Source of the DNA: a virus
Length of the DNA: 50,764 nt
Reading direction: 5' to 3' (one strand)
Virus record (IMG/VR): IMGVR_UViG_3300030099_006312
Coordinates: 1 to 50,764 of that record
A program made the position numbers and the translations under genes. Of the stretch, positions 15,622 through 23,019 are shown piece by piece. Positions within the stretch are counted from its first letter, which is position 1. The number at the start of each line of letters is the position of its first letter. The notes below the pieces were generated by a model that saw nothing but the letters and a program-made list of their open reading frames with translations, did not search any database and was not told where the DNA came from.

Positions 15622-16086
15622 TTAAACGTTACCCCAAGATATTTTTTTCACTAATACCCGTCTTCCACCATATCTAGGAAGACCCTCACAAATACCAAAC
15701 AATTTTAGGTAGTTAGCAATTTCTTTATTTGAAATACTACGAATATGGTCTCTAATTCTTTTGTGGTGTTCATATCCCCAAGAATTATCGTAACGGTAAC
15801 AATCATTTCTTGACACTTTAGATACCTCTTCAATAGGTTTTAATTGAACCTCATCCTTCCAGCGAGCTTTAGTACTAGCAGTACCAGATACTACGACGTT
15901 AACATATACCTCACTCCAACCACGGCGGTTAATCGGAGTTTCATCTTCGTTCCAACGTTCTTCTGTAGTTCCAACAGTTTGAATTCGTAGTTTTATTTCC
16001 ACACCAGAATCACGACCATCTAAACTGTTAAAGTTAAATCTTTTCTTCTTAATAATCTGTTGGAGTTTTTTCGGTAATCTTTTCAT
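15622..16086 (-). CDS. Basic hypothetical protein
   Basis: The protein has 154 residues, basic and Arg/Lys-rich throughout (MKRLPKKLQQIIKKKRFNF; YGGRRVLVKKISWG), with a central beta-rich part (GVEIKLRIQTVGTTEERW; SEVYVNVVVSG). It has no signal peptide or membrane helix. A TATCTTTG box ends 4 nt before the ATG, so it probably uses host-type transcription and may be leaderless. The charge suggests nucleic-acid binding, but no family is recognised. Confidence 0.5.
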   Translation of the reverse strand: MKRLPKKLQQIIKKKRFNFNSLDGRDSGVEIKLRIQTVGTTEERWNEDETPINRRGWSEVYVNVVVSGTASTKARWKDEVQLKPIEEVSKVSRNDCYRYDNSWGYEHHKRIRDHIRSISNKEIANYLKLFGICEGLPRYGGRRVLVKKISWGNV

Positions 16087-16090
16087 ACTA

Positions 16091-16098
16091 CAAAGATA
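16091..16098 (-). promoter_or_regulatory. Bacteroidota-type promoter -7 box TATCTTTG
   Basis: On the minus strand TATCTTTGTAGTATG: only 4 nt separate the box from the start codon. The same layout occurs at 29711. Confidence 0.55.
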
Positions 16099-16140
16099 AT
16101 AAAAAAATTGTAGCCACCAAACTAAATGTGAAATAAAATA

Positions 16141-16147
16141 TATTTAT
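16141..16147 (+). promoter_or_regulatory. Late-type promoter box TATTTAT
   Basis: TATTTATTGGTATG leads directly into the ATG at 16152. Confidence 0.6.
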
Positions 16148-16151
16148 TGGT

Positions 16152-17561
16152 ATGAAAATTAAATTATCTGAAGAACAATATAAAAAGTTAATGAGTGAAA
16201 TAGGTGGGTATGATGACCCAGCTACAGGTAGGAGGGATGAAGAAGCTATCATGCGTACAGTTATAGAGTCTTACAAAAATTTAACTAACGGAATGAATAT
16301 ACTTAGTGATTTAATTCCTGGTATTTTAGTACAAGACCGTCTAAGAAATCAACTGATGGAAATTAGAGAATCCTTAGTTAATCCGTTAAATGGGTTTAGT
16401 GCCCTATTGAGGGACATCCAAGGCCAACAAGGTGAAGGTCGAATGGAAGATTCAGATATGGAATTAGATGAAGGAAGAAAAAAGAAAAGAAAATCTAGAA
16501 AGAAAAAGTCAAGAAAGAAAAAATCTAAAAAAGGAGATAGATGTACTAGAATAGCTAAAAGAAAATATGATGTATGGCCTTCAGCTTATGCGTCAGGTGC
16601 TGTAGTTAGATGTAGGAGAGGAGAGATTTGGAAAGGACTTAACGAAGAAGATGTTTCAAATGTTACTGAAGGTTGGTCTGACGAATATAAAAAATCCATA
16701 GATTGTAATAACCCAAAAGGATTCTCACAAAAAGCTCACTGTGACGGTAAAAAAAAAGCGTCACTAGAAGAAGCTAAAAGAAAAAAAAGAAAATCAAAAA
16801 AAAGAAAGTTAACTTCTAAACCTAGTTCTGAAGGCAGTTTACGTGACTGGTTTAAAAGAAAAGGTGCTAAAGGTAGTAGTGGTGGTTGGGTAGATTGTAA
16901 CGCACCAGATGGTGATGGAGGTTACAAATCTTGTGGGAGACAAAAAGGTGAAAAACGAAGTAAGTATCCCGCTTGTAGACCAACACCATCCGCGTGTAAA
17001 AGTAAGGGTAAAGGTAGAAAATGGGGTAAAAAAGCTGCACGTAACGAATCTTTAGTTTATCATCTCAAAAACAATATCCCCTTAAATGAAAGTGTTTTTA
17101 GATATGGGAGTGACTCTCACTTTAACTTAATTAATGACGCTAGAAATTTATTTAAAGAAAATGAATTACAATTAAATCCTGTAGAAAAAGATTTGGTAGA
17201 AAGTGATATGGGTAGGTTTGGTTATTACCAAAATGAATTAGTTCCACTAGACTTACCTATGGAACTTAATGAAGCAGAATACAGAGGTAAAAAAGTTACA
17301 TTAAACAAACCTAAAAGAGGTGGGTCTAAAGCATATTACGTTTACGTTAAGAATCCAAAAACAGGGAAAGTTAAAAAAGTGGCTTTTGGTTCTTCAGGTC
17401 TTAGAGCAAAAATTAATAACAGAGGTGCTGTTAAGAGTTTTGTAGCACGTCACAAGTGTAAACAAAAAAACGATAAGACTAAACCAGGTTATTGGTCCTG
17501 TAGATTACCTAGATACGCTAAATCTTTAGGGCTAGCTGGTGGTGGTGGACAATGGTGGTAA
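16152..17561 (+). CDS. Very basic putative DNA-packaged head protein with DUF5872-like segments and several gp21-like sites
   Basis: The protein has 469 residues. It starts MKIKLSEEQYKKLMSEIGG (shared element; MSE as possible cleavage site). Residues ~112-130 and ~210-222 are Lys/Arg runs. Two cysteine segments resemble DUF5872 proteins: CTRIAKRKYDVWPSAYASG near 132, and GGWVDCNAPDGDGGYKSCGR near 243 with CRPTPSACKSKG. Multiple candidate prohead-protease sites lie between blocks (LDE-G, LNE-S, LVE-S, LNE-A). The C-terminal ~100 residues form another basic module (KAYYVYVKNPKTGKVKKV). It may be a precursor cut into several basic peptides that bind DNA in the capsid, as T4 internal proteins are. 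That is inference. Confidence 0.65.
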   Translation: MKIKLSEEQYKKLMSEIGGYDDPATGRRDEEAIMRTVIESYKNLTNGMNILSDLIPGILVQDRLRNQLMEIRESLVNPLNGFSALLRDIQGQQGEGRMEDSDMELDEGRKKKRKSRKKKSRKKKSKKGDRCTRIAKRKYDVWPSAYASGAVVRCRRGEIWKGLNEEDVSNVTEGWSDEYKKSIDCNNPKGFSQKAHCDGKKKASLEEAKRKKRKSKKRKLTSKPSSEGSLRDWFKRKGAKGSSGGWVDCNAPDGDGGYKSCGRQKGEKRSKYPACRPTPSACKSKGKGRKWGKKAARNESLVYHLKNNIPLNESVFRYGSDSHFNLINDARNLFKENELQLNPVEKDLVESDMGRFGYYQNELVPLDLPMELNEAEYRGKKVTLNKPKRGGSKAYYVYVKNPKTGKVKKVAFGSSGLRAKINNRGAVKSFVARHKCKQKNDKTKPGYWSCRLPRYAKSLGLAGGGGQWW

Positions 17562-17565
17562 GAAT

Positions 17566-17826
17566 ATGAATTTTCCATTTAAAGAATACACCCAAGACGG
17601 GTACCACATTAGAACTTTTTCACAAAAAGTAGACAGTGAAGAATTAATGTGGCATAGAGACAAAGAAGATAGGATAGTAGAATCCGTAGGGAATACTGAT
17701 TGGATGATTCAACTAGACGATAAATTACCCCAGACCTTAACTGAAAAAGTATTTATACCTAAAGAGATTTACCATAGAGTAATAAAAGGAAATGGTGATT
17801 TAACAGTAAAAGTTAAAAAATTATGA
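17566..17826 (+). CDS. Small cupin-like protein
   Basis: The protein has 86 residues from ATG 17566; an earlier GTG at 17539 overlaps the upstream gene. It is beta-rich with the pattern LMWHRDKEDRIVE, then WMIQLDDKLPQ, IPKEIYHRVIKG and GDLTVKV. Paired His/Glu and a late His resemble a one-domain cupin or similar jelly-roll fold. The stop overlaps the superoxide dismutase start by 4 nt, so the two are coupled. Metal binding is possible but not established. Confidence 0.55.
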   Translation: MNFPFKEYTQDGYHIRTFSQKVDSEELMWHRDKEDRIVESVGNTDWMIQLDDKLPQTLTEKVFIPKEIYHRVIKGNGDLTVKVKKL

Positions 17827-18470
17827 AAATTATAATAACAGAGTCACAATATAATTTAATATTGGAGAGTAAAGAAGATAACTTTAAAAGAGTTAAACTT
17901 CCTTATGACTATTCTGATTTAGAAAAATTTGTAGGAAGAGAAACTATGTGGGAACATTATAATCGTCATTATAAAGGTTATACTACTAAACTTAATGAAG
18001 CATTTTCCCATAGAAAAAATCCACCTAAAGATATTGTAGGTATTATTAAAAACATTGGGAGGTACGATAAATTCACCAGAGATAATGCGGGTGGTTATTA
18101 TAACCATAGTTTATTTTGGAATTACTTAAGTCCTAAACCAACTAAACCTTCACCAGAATTAAATAAAAAAATAAATGAAGATTTTGGTAGTATGTCTAAA
18201 TTTAAAAAAAAATTTGACGAAGAGTCTGCTAAAGTTTTTGGTTCTGGCTGGTGCTGGTTAGTATTTAAAAGTGGTAAATTAAAAGTTATTACTACACCAA
18301 ACCAGGATAACCCTCTTATGGATAATTTAGGTAAACCACTTTTAGGGTTAGATGTGTGGGAACACGCTTACTATCTAAATTATATGGCAGACCGTAAAAA
18401 ATACATTAAAAATTTCTGGAAAGTAGTTAACTGGGATACAGTTTCTAAAGAATTTAATTTGGTAGTTTAA
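17823..18470 (+). CDS. Mn/Fe superoxide dismutase with capsid-targeting-like N-terminal extension
   Basis: The protein has 215 residues. The dismutase core starts near residue 22 (FKRVKLPYDY). Metal ligands are present: His45 in MWEHYNRHY, His95 in NHSLFWN, Asp177 and His181 in DVWEHAYY. AGGYYNHSLFW and a Gln in PNQDNPLM point to the Mn-type or cambialistic form. Superoxide is converted to hydrogen peroxide and oxygen. Ahead of the core is MKIIITESQYNLILESKEDN, the shared late-protein element with LE-S as candidate cleavage site; ordinary dismutases lack this. This suggests loading into the phage head. Translation is coupled to the cupin-like gene. Confidence 0.93.
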   Translation: MKIIITESQYNLILESKEDNFKRVKLPYDYSDLEKFVGRETMWEHYNRHYKGYTTKLNEAFSHRKNPPKDIVGIIKNIGRYDKFTRDNAGGYYNHSLFWNYLSPKPTKPSPELNKKINEDFGSMSKFKKKFDEESAKVFGSGWCWLVFKSGKLKVITTPNQDNPLMDNLGKPLLGLDVWEHAYYLNYMADRKKYIKNFWKVVNWDTVSKEFNLVV

Positions 18471-18481
18471 AAAATTTTACT

Positions 18482-18489
18482 TATATTTG
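18482..18489 (+). promoter_or_regulatory. Bacteroidota-type promoter -7 box TATATTTG
   Basis: TTATATTTGTATT lies 25 nt before the ATG at 18515. Confidence 0.55.
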
Positions 18490-18514
18490 TATTATAATAT
18501 TTAAACCGATACAA

Positions 18515-18796
18515 ATGACAGTAAAAGAATTAAAAGAAAAATGTAGAGAACAAGGTCTGAAAGTTTCAGGCACTAAACAGCAACTAATTGACCGACTTAA
18601 AAGTCCAGACACTGATGACGTAATGACCGTCCCCAACTCCAATAAAGTAATAGTAGGATTTGCACTTAAAGACCCTATTAAAATTAAACTTAACCCCCTA
18701 CTTCTAAAAGGTTTCGCTCATTTCAAGTACTATTCTTGTGATAAATGGTACTATGAAATTAATAAACAAAAATGGGCTGAAGCATTAAAATCTTAA
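18515..18796 (+). CDS. SAP-domain protein
   Basis: The protein has 93 residues. Residues 1-30 are a SAP motif (MTVKELKEKCREQGLKVSGTK, then QQLIDRLKS), a helix-loop-helix that binds DNA in many proteins. The rest (~40-93) is a small beta/alpha module ending FAHFKYYSCDKWYYEINKQKW, of unknown function. It has a host-type promoter box and is followed by the small-RNA region, not by late genes. A DNA-binding or regulatory role is likely. Confidence 0.8.
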   Translation: MTVKELKEKCREQGLKVSGTKQQLIDRLKSPDTDDVMTVPNSNKVIVGFALKDPIKIKLNPLLLKGFAHFKYYSCDKWYYEINKQKWAEALKS

Positions 18797-18840
18797 AAAA
18801 AAAGATAAAAAAATTGACTTATCGTAATTTTTTGCATATT

Positions 18841-18848
18841 TATGTTTG
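18841..18848 (+). promoter_or_regulatory. Bacteroidota-type promoter -7 box TATGTTTG for a short transcript
   Basis: TATGTTTG lies about 24 nt after a TTGAC at 18814. No start codon with a useful frame follows before the terminator, so it would drive a short non-coding RNA. Confidence 0.45.
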
Positions 18849-18854
18849 TATTGC

Positions 18855-18921
18855 CACTATGGTAAAAGTATTACTTTCCTACTTACCATAATAAAAAAAA
18901 GGGACAAATGTCCCTTTTTTT
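18855..18921 (+). ncRNA. Candidate small RNA, plus strand
   Basis: A promoter-like box at 18841 is followed by a stem-loop (TATGGTAA at 18858-18865 pairing with TTACCATA at 18883-18890) and then an intrinsic terminator, giving a transcript of about 65-70 nt with no coding frame. The exact 5' end is estimated from the box. Confidence 0.4.
18893..18921. terminator. Bidirectional intrinsic terminator
   Basis: AAAAAGGGACA-AA-TGTCCCTTTTT with A- and T-runs on both sides works on either strand. It ends the candidate small RNAs from both directions. Confidence 0.8.
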
Positions 18922-18974
18922 GTTTTTGTACTTTCCTCCTTTAAAAATTTTTTTGTAATGTTTATTTAACTAGT
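18893..18974 (-). ncRNA. Candidate small RNA, minus strand
   Basis: A late-type box at 18981-18988 (GATATTTATAGGT on the minus strand) faces a gene-free stretch and ends at the shared terminator, about 80 nt away. The transcript would contain AAAGGAGG, a strong Shine-Dalgarno-like sequence, without a following gene. A coding role was not found. Confidence 0.35.
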
Positions 18975-18980
18975 TACACC

Positions 18981-18988
18981 TATAAATA
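18981..18988 (-). promoter_or_regulatory. Orphan late-type promoter box TATTTATA
   Basis: The extended form TATTTATAGGT matches the boxes at 13578 and 36458, but no ATG follows on the minus strand. Confidence 0.45.
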
Positions 18989-19013
18989 TCATGTAAAAAG
19001 CGTAAAATTTCAC

Positions 19014-19358
19014 TTACTTCCAAAAAATCTGTATCATTACTAACGCTAAAGCAAGTGATAAAGAAACAAATGTTTTGGTGGTGATACCCTCACCCATAAA
19101 AAACCAAGTACACGCAGCAAATATAAAAATTCCTAAACCAAAGCCTAAAAGTCTTTGAGCCCATAGAACATTATCAAATCCCTGGTAACCTAGCTTAGTA
19201 GCTACAATAAAAAAATAACTAACTGGTACACCTATTAAAGAAAGTACTAGTGGGTTTTTATCAAACCATTTCCAAATAAACTGGCCATTTAATTGAAACC
19301 AAACACATATTTGTCCCAACATTAGGAGTAACATACAAAATAATATATCTTTATTCAT
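19014..19358 (-). CDS. Small multi-pass membrane protein
   Basis: The protein has 114 residues with four hydrophobic segments at roughly 4-22, 38-55, 65-84 and 92-112, separated by short polar loops (NGQFIWKWFDKNP; GYQGFDNVLWAQR). This looks like a four-helix inner-membrane protein of the small-transporter or DUF486-like type, but the family is uncertain. No promoter box of either class is obvious close upstream. It stands alone between the small-RNA region and a large late gene. Confidence 0.55.
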   Translation of the reverse strand: MNKDILFCMLLLMLGQICVWFQLNGQFIWKWFDKNPLVLSLIGVPVSYFFIVATKLGYQGFDNVLWAQRLLGFGLGIFIFAACTWFFMGEGITTKTFVSLSLALALVMIQIFWK

Positions 19359-19396
19359 AATTAAAATATAGTATTTTTATTTAAACAAGTCCACGA

Positions 19397-19403
19397 TATT
19401 TAT
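19397..19403 (+). promoter_or_regulatory. Late-type promoter box TATTTAT
   Basis: GATATTTATTATT ends 6 nt before the ATG at 19410. Confidence 0.55.
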
Positions 19404-19409
19404 TATTAT

Positions 19410-21872
19410 ATGGAAAAATACAATCCTAAAATACAAAAAGAGTTAATACAAATTTACTTAGAAAAATTCTGGCCTAAGTGGCGTAGAGAACTTTTTGGTG
19501 AACTATATCGTACTTTCCATCCTAGTACTTATGAAGAGAGTTTTTCGACCCCCACATCCAACTTTATTGATATGTTAGACACTTTAGAAGATAAAGCAGT
19601 ACAAGAAGGTGTAAAATTAGGTTTAATTAATCCAGATACTTTTAATAGTTTTCCTAGATTAGATGGTGAATTAATTATAGATGAAGGGGCTAATTTAGAT
19701 TGGGTACATGGTATGTTACTTTATTCAGTAATATATGATTTAGTAATGGACTTTAGATGTTACCAAGGAACAATGGGAATTGACCCTAATTGTGAAGGAA
19801 AGTATATGAATGATTTTAATTGTCTTAAACAAGTCTACGAAAAGTTATACGATTATATGTTAAAGTTAGAAGAGTTTGGGGTACCTGTGGGTGAATTGAT
19901 TGGTCAAGAAAAATTAAAAAAAATTCCACTGGTGGATTTACCAGTAGAACAAGAATGTGGTGGAAGAAAGGACATATGGAATGAATATGGTGTAATACAA
20001 GAGGCTTTAGAAGACGACCCAGAAGTAAAGTACCTTTTAGATAATATAGACTTGGTTAAAGTTATGAAAGGACCAGACGCTAAACTAATATCTGATTATG
20101 TTGAAGGATTACGTGAATGGGGAAGATATAATATGATTATGACAGAGTTATCTCCATTTTTAACTGACCCAGAGACTGTACTTAAAGGAGAATTATCTTC
20201 AGAGATAATGCAGTGGGCGACAGAAAACGAATCTTGGCCTCCAGATTATGAAGAATTCTTCAATCAACAGGAAGACCCATTACCTTACTTATGGGCGATG
20301 AGACAAAAGATTAGGGACGCTATGACCAGACTAACCATGAGGTCTATGGAACAAACTGGTGAACCTATGGATATGGATAATGTAAATAAAATATTTAGAG
20401 AATTAGCTAAAAGAATTTATGTTTTTGTATTACGTGGACCTCATCTGAAAATGGCTCAGGACAGAAAAAGAAGATTAGATGAAGCTGATGAACTTAACCC
20501 ACCCGTACAAATAGGTGACGTAATAGAGTTACTTCATTTAGAAGACCCATACAGCCCTATTCCACTTTTAACTAAAGGGATTGTTGTTGGATTCGATAAA
20601 GACCCGTTGGAAGATAGATTATTAGTTAGATGGATTATAGACCCTGATGGTCCAGAGTTTAAGAATATGCCTTTATATCCATCCATAGACGCTTATAGAC
20701 TCGTTAGAAGTGAAGAACTCCTAGAAGAATCCATAATCTTAAATGAACAACAAACACAAGAGATTAATTATACCAGTATAACTGACCCCAAGTTTTATGG
20801 TAGGAATCAACTTGTATTTTTAAAAACTAAAGACAAAAAATTACCAGGAGTAGAGAGGTTAGTCTTAAACGGACCTACCGATGACTATCCTACGATTAGC
20901 ATTGATTCTTACGAAGTTAAAGATGGTAAATATGGTGGTCTACAAGTTAACTATAATAATAATACAAGAGGAGACCTAGACCTGGTGTTTAATAGACGAG
21001 AAAGAAACCAACCAGAACCACAACCTGGAGGGGGCAACTGTAATTATAATAAAAATAACGTTCTAAAACCGACATATTGGTGTAAAACATGTCAATGGCG
21101 TAAAAAATTACAATCCACAATTAGAAAAATATTAAATCAAATGTATTCTCAATACAAAGCACCAGATGGGTTACCAACTCCGTATCACCTAAAGAATGGA
21201 TTTATTAATGTTCCAGGTACAGATGCTTATGGGACCACACATGGATGGTCCATATTAAATTTCTTTGAGACAAATTCTAATGTGAGAAAAATATTAATCG
21301 AAGCTTATGCACAACACAAAAATGACAACAACCTCAATTGTTGGTTTAATATTGATGAGTTTACAGATTGGTTAAAAGAAAATAAAAATGAACTGTTTGG
21401 TATGGGAAAACCAGTATTTAATAAGTTAGTTGAAAAAAATACGACACAATGGGAGGGAGGTCAAATAGCTGAACAGGAGGCTGCTAAATATTTAAGTAAT
21501 TTATATGGAAGTGAGTGGGAACCTTATTATTCGGGAGAACCAGGAATATTTAATGACGCAATAACAGGAGTGGATGTAACAATGATTAAAACAGGTACTA
21601 ACATAAAACACACCTACCAAGTTAAACCATTCAGAGGAATGTACCAAAAAAATGGTCAGTGGTGGGTAGAGTCATACGACTTACAACCTTATAATGCAGA
21701 CACAACGAAATATTTCTTTTTTGGGCCCTCACAAGGAAAAGGTTATATTTTTAATAACGACGGACAAGGGCCTACCATTAAAGACAATAAAGAATATTAC
21801 GTATTTAATACACCAGAAGTAGTAAACCCAGAAACGATTAACGAATCAGTTTATAAGTCTTTCTGGAATTAA
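19410..21872 (+). CDS. Large late protein with DUF4314-like and probable PD-(D/E)XK nuclease regions
   Basis: The protein has 820 residues. Residues ~1-350 are helical, with no named domain. About 365-430 resembles DUF4314 (GDVIELLHLEDPYSPIPLLT, then KGIVVGF). YWCKTCQW near 556 is a possible metal-binding pair. The end holds a pattern typical of PD-(D/E)XK nucleases: GGQIAEQEAAKYL near 683, ITGVDVTMI near 720, and TYQVKP near 737, i.e. E...D...QxK. gp21-like sites occur (LEE-S, LNE-Q). With its late-type promoter and place among candidate internal proteins it may be ejected with the DNA and cut host DNA; that is inference. Confidence 0.6.
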   Translation: MEKYNPKIQKELIQIYLEKFWPKWRRELFGELYRTFHPSTYEESFSTPTSNFIDMLDTLEDKAVQEGVKLGLINPDTFNSFPRLDGELIIDEGANLDWVHGMLLYSVIYDLVMDFRCYQGTMGIDPNCEGKYMNDFNCLKQVYEKLYDYMLKLEEFGVPVGELIGQEKLKKIPLVDLPVEQECGGRKDIWNEYGVIQEALEDDPEVKYLLDNIDLVKVMKGPDAKLISDYVEGLREWGRYNMIMTELSPFLTDPETVLKGELSSEIMQWATENESWPPDYEEFFNQQEDPLPYLWAMRQKIRDAMTRLTMRSMEQTGEPMDMDNVNKIFRELAKRIYVFVLRGPHLKMAQDRKRRLDEADELNPPVQIGDVIELLHLEDPYSPIPLLTKGIVVGFDKDPLEDRLLVRWIIDPDGPEFKNMPLYPSIDAYRLVRSEELLEESIILNEQQTQEINYTSITDPKFYGRNQLVFLKTKDKKLPGVERLVLNGPTDDYPTISIDSYEVKDGKYGGLQVNYNNNTRGDLDLVFNRRERNQPEPQPGGGNCNYNKNNVLKPTYWCKTCQWRKKLQSTIRKILNQMYSQYKAPDGLPTPYHLKNGFINVPGTDAYGTTHGWSILNFFETNSNVRKILIEAYAQHKNDNNLNCWFNIDEFTDWLKENKNELFGMGKPVFNKLVEKNTTQWEGGQIAEQEAAKYLSNLYGSEWEPYYSGEPGIFNDAITGVDVTMIKTGTNIKHTYQVKPFRGMYQKNGQWWVESYDLQPYNADTTKYFFFGPSQGKGYIFNNDGQGPTIKDNKEYYVFNTPEVVNPETINESVYKSFWN

Positions 21873-22789
21873 TTATCCAAATCCTCTAAACTTTTTTTCA
21901 TGGCGTCTGCCATATAGGTGTACTCTAAACTTTTAGTCACTAGACCATCTACATCTAGTGTTGTTGTAGTATTACCTTCATATAAGGTCCATTCAGGTGC
22001 TGGTAGGGTTTGTAGTTGGGGTTGAGGATTTAAATTCATAGGTATTACATTACAATTATCATCTTTAACCTTCAGTTCTTCTGACCTTTCCTTATCCCTA
22101 CCTTTAAAGTAATCTGAATTGGGTTGTTTAATGGTTAAATAATGGTTTAAAACAATTTGTGTAATTTTAGAAGGAACATTAAGGGTTAGTGAGTCTACTT
22201 TCCTATCCTCAACATCCCACCAACTCATCTCAACACTTTTCTCTTTTTCGAAGTACCAGTGAACACCATATTTTTCTTTTGTACCCAATTTTATAACGTA
22301 TAAAAGAACACCATCATTAGAGTAATTATAAAAAGCTTTATCGTCTTCTCTACTACTCGTACACCACTTAGTTCCTGCACCATAAATTTTAGAAGATTCG
22401 TAACTTAAAGGTTTTAAAACTAACCACTCTTTGTCTTTATATAAAATAGAAATTTCTTTTTTTAAATCTCTTTTTTTAAGTTTTAATTCAGCGTAAACTA
22501 GTTGTTCGTGTAAGTCCCCAAAATTTTTTATTAAAGAAACATCCTTAATTTTGGTTCGATTATTATCAAGATGATTATTAAAATCTTCTAATGCCCGTAA
22601 ATTTTCCTTACCCATTAAATGCATAATTTCAAGTGTTATGTATTTTTTAAACTCAGAAGATTCTTCTTTGAAACGTTTAATTAATAGTGTTAGAAATTTA
22701 TTTGTTTTTGAAGGGTCAAGTTCAGCGAGTATATCAATAATGTCAATTACCAAATCTTTATGTTGGTTTTTTAAATCTTTTTTTCCCAT
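21869..22789 (-). CDS. Hypothetical protein with YGAGTKWCTSS motif
   Basis: The protein has 306 residues. The N-terminal ~130 are helical and Lys-rich. The core (~115-200) carries WLVLKPLSYESSKIYGAGTKWCTS, then FYNYSNDGVLLYVI and KYGVHWYFE. This W...P...S..YG.GTKWCT pattern recurs in many phage proteins of unknown function, which I cannot name with certainty. The C-terminus is Pro-rich. A TATTTATA box lies ~50 nt upstream. It overlaps the end of the 820-residue gene by 4 nt. Confidence 0.6.
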   Translation of the reverse strand: MGKKDLKNQHKDLVIDIIDILAELDPSKTNKFLTLLIKRFKEESSEFKKYITLEIMHLMGKENLRALEDFNNHLDNNRTKIKDVSLIKNFGDLHEQLVYAELKLKKRDLKKEISILYKDKEWLVLKPLSYESSKIYGAGTKWCTSSREDDKAFYNYSNDGVLLYVIKLGTKEKYGVHWYFEKEKSVEMSWWDVEDRKVDSLTLNVPSKITQIVLNHYLTIKQPNSDYFKGRDKERSEELKVKDDNCNVIPMNLNPQPQLQTLPAPEWTLYEGNTTTTLDVDGLVTKSLEYTYMADAMKKSLEDLDN

Positions 22790-22840
22790 AAGATAATTGT
22801 ATTAATTTTTTTTAATAAAGGAAATGTCTTTTGCTTACAT

Positions 22841-22848
22841 TATAAATA
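22841..22848 (-). promoter_or_regulatory. Late-type promoter box TATTTATA
   Basis: AAGTATTTATAATG on the minus strand lies about 51 nt before the start at 22789. Confidence 0.45.
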
Positions 22849-22872
22849 CTTATTCTCAAAAATAATATCATT

Positions 22873-23019
22873 ATGGAATTGTACGACATTATAGAATTAC
22901 TAAATGAAGCCATTCAAGACAAGGACTGGGATTTAGTAGAAACATGTAAGAACAAGTTGGAAGAGGTTTATGATTTAAACGACGGTAGTCTAGACAATTA
23001 TTTTGAAATAGAGGACTAA
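22873..23019 (+). CDS. Very small protein with capsid-targeting-like N-terminus
   Basis: A 48-residue frame starts MELYDIIELLNEAIQDKDW and ends NYFEIED. LLNE before A at residues 9-13 closely matches gp21-type sites, and the whole N-terminus resembles T4 internal-protein capsid-targeting sequences. It is acidic and helical. Its stop overlaps the convergent lipoprotein gene by 4 nt, as is common in this genome. No promoter of the plus-strand late type is obvious; the divergent box at 22841 is on the other strand. Confidence 0.5.
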   Translation: MELYDIIELLNEAIQDKDWDLVETCKNKLEEVYDLNDGSLDNYFEIED

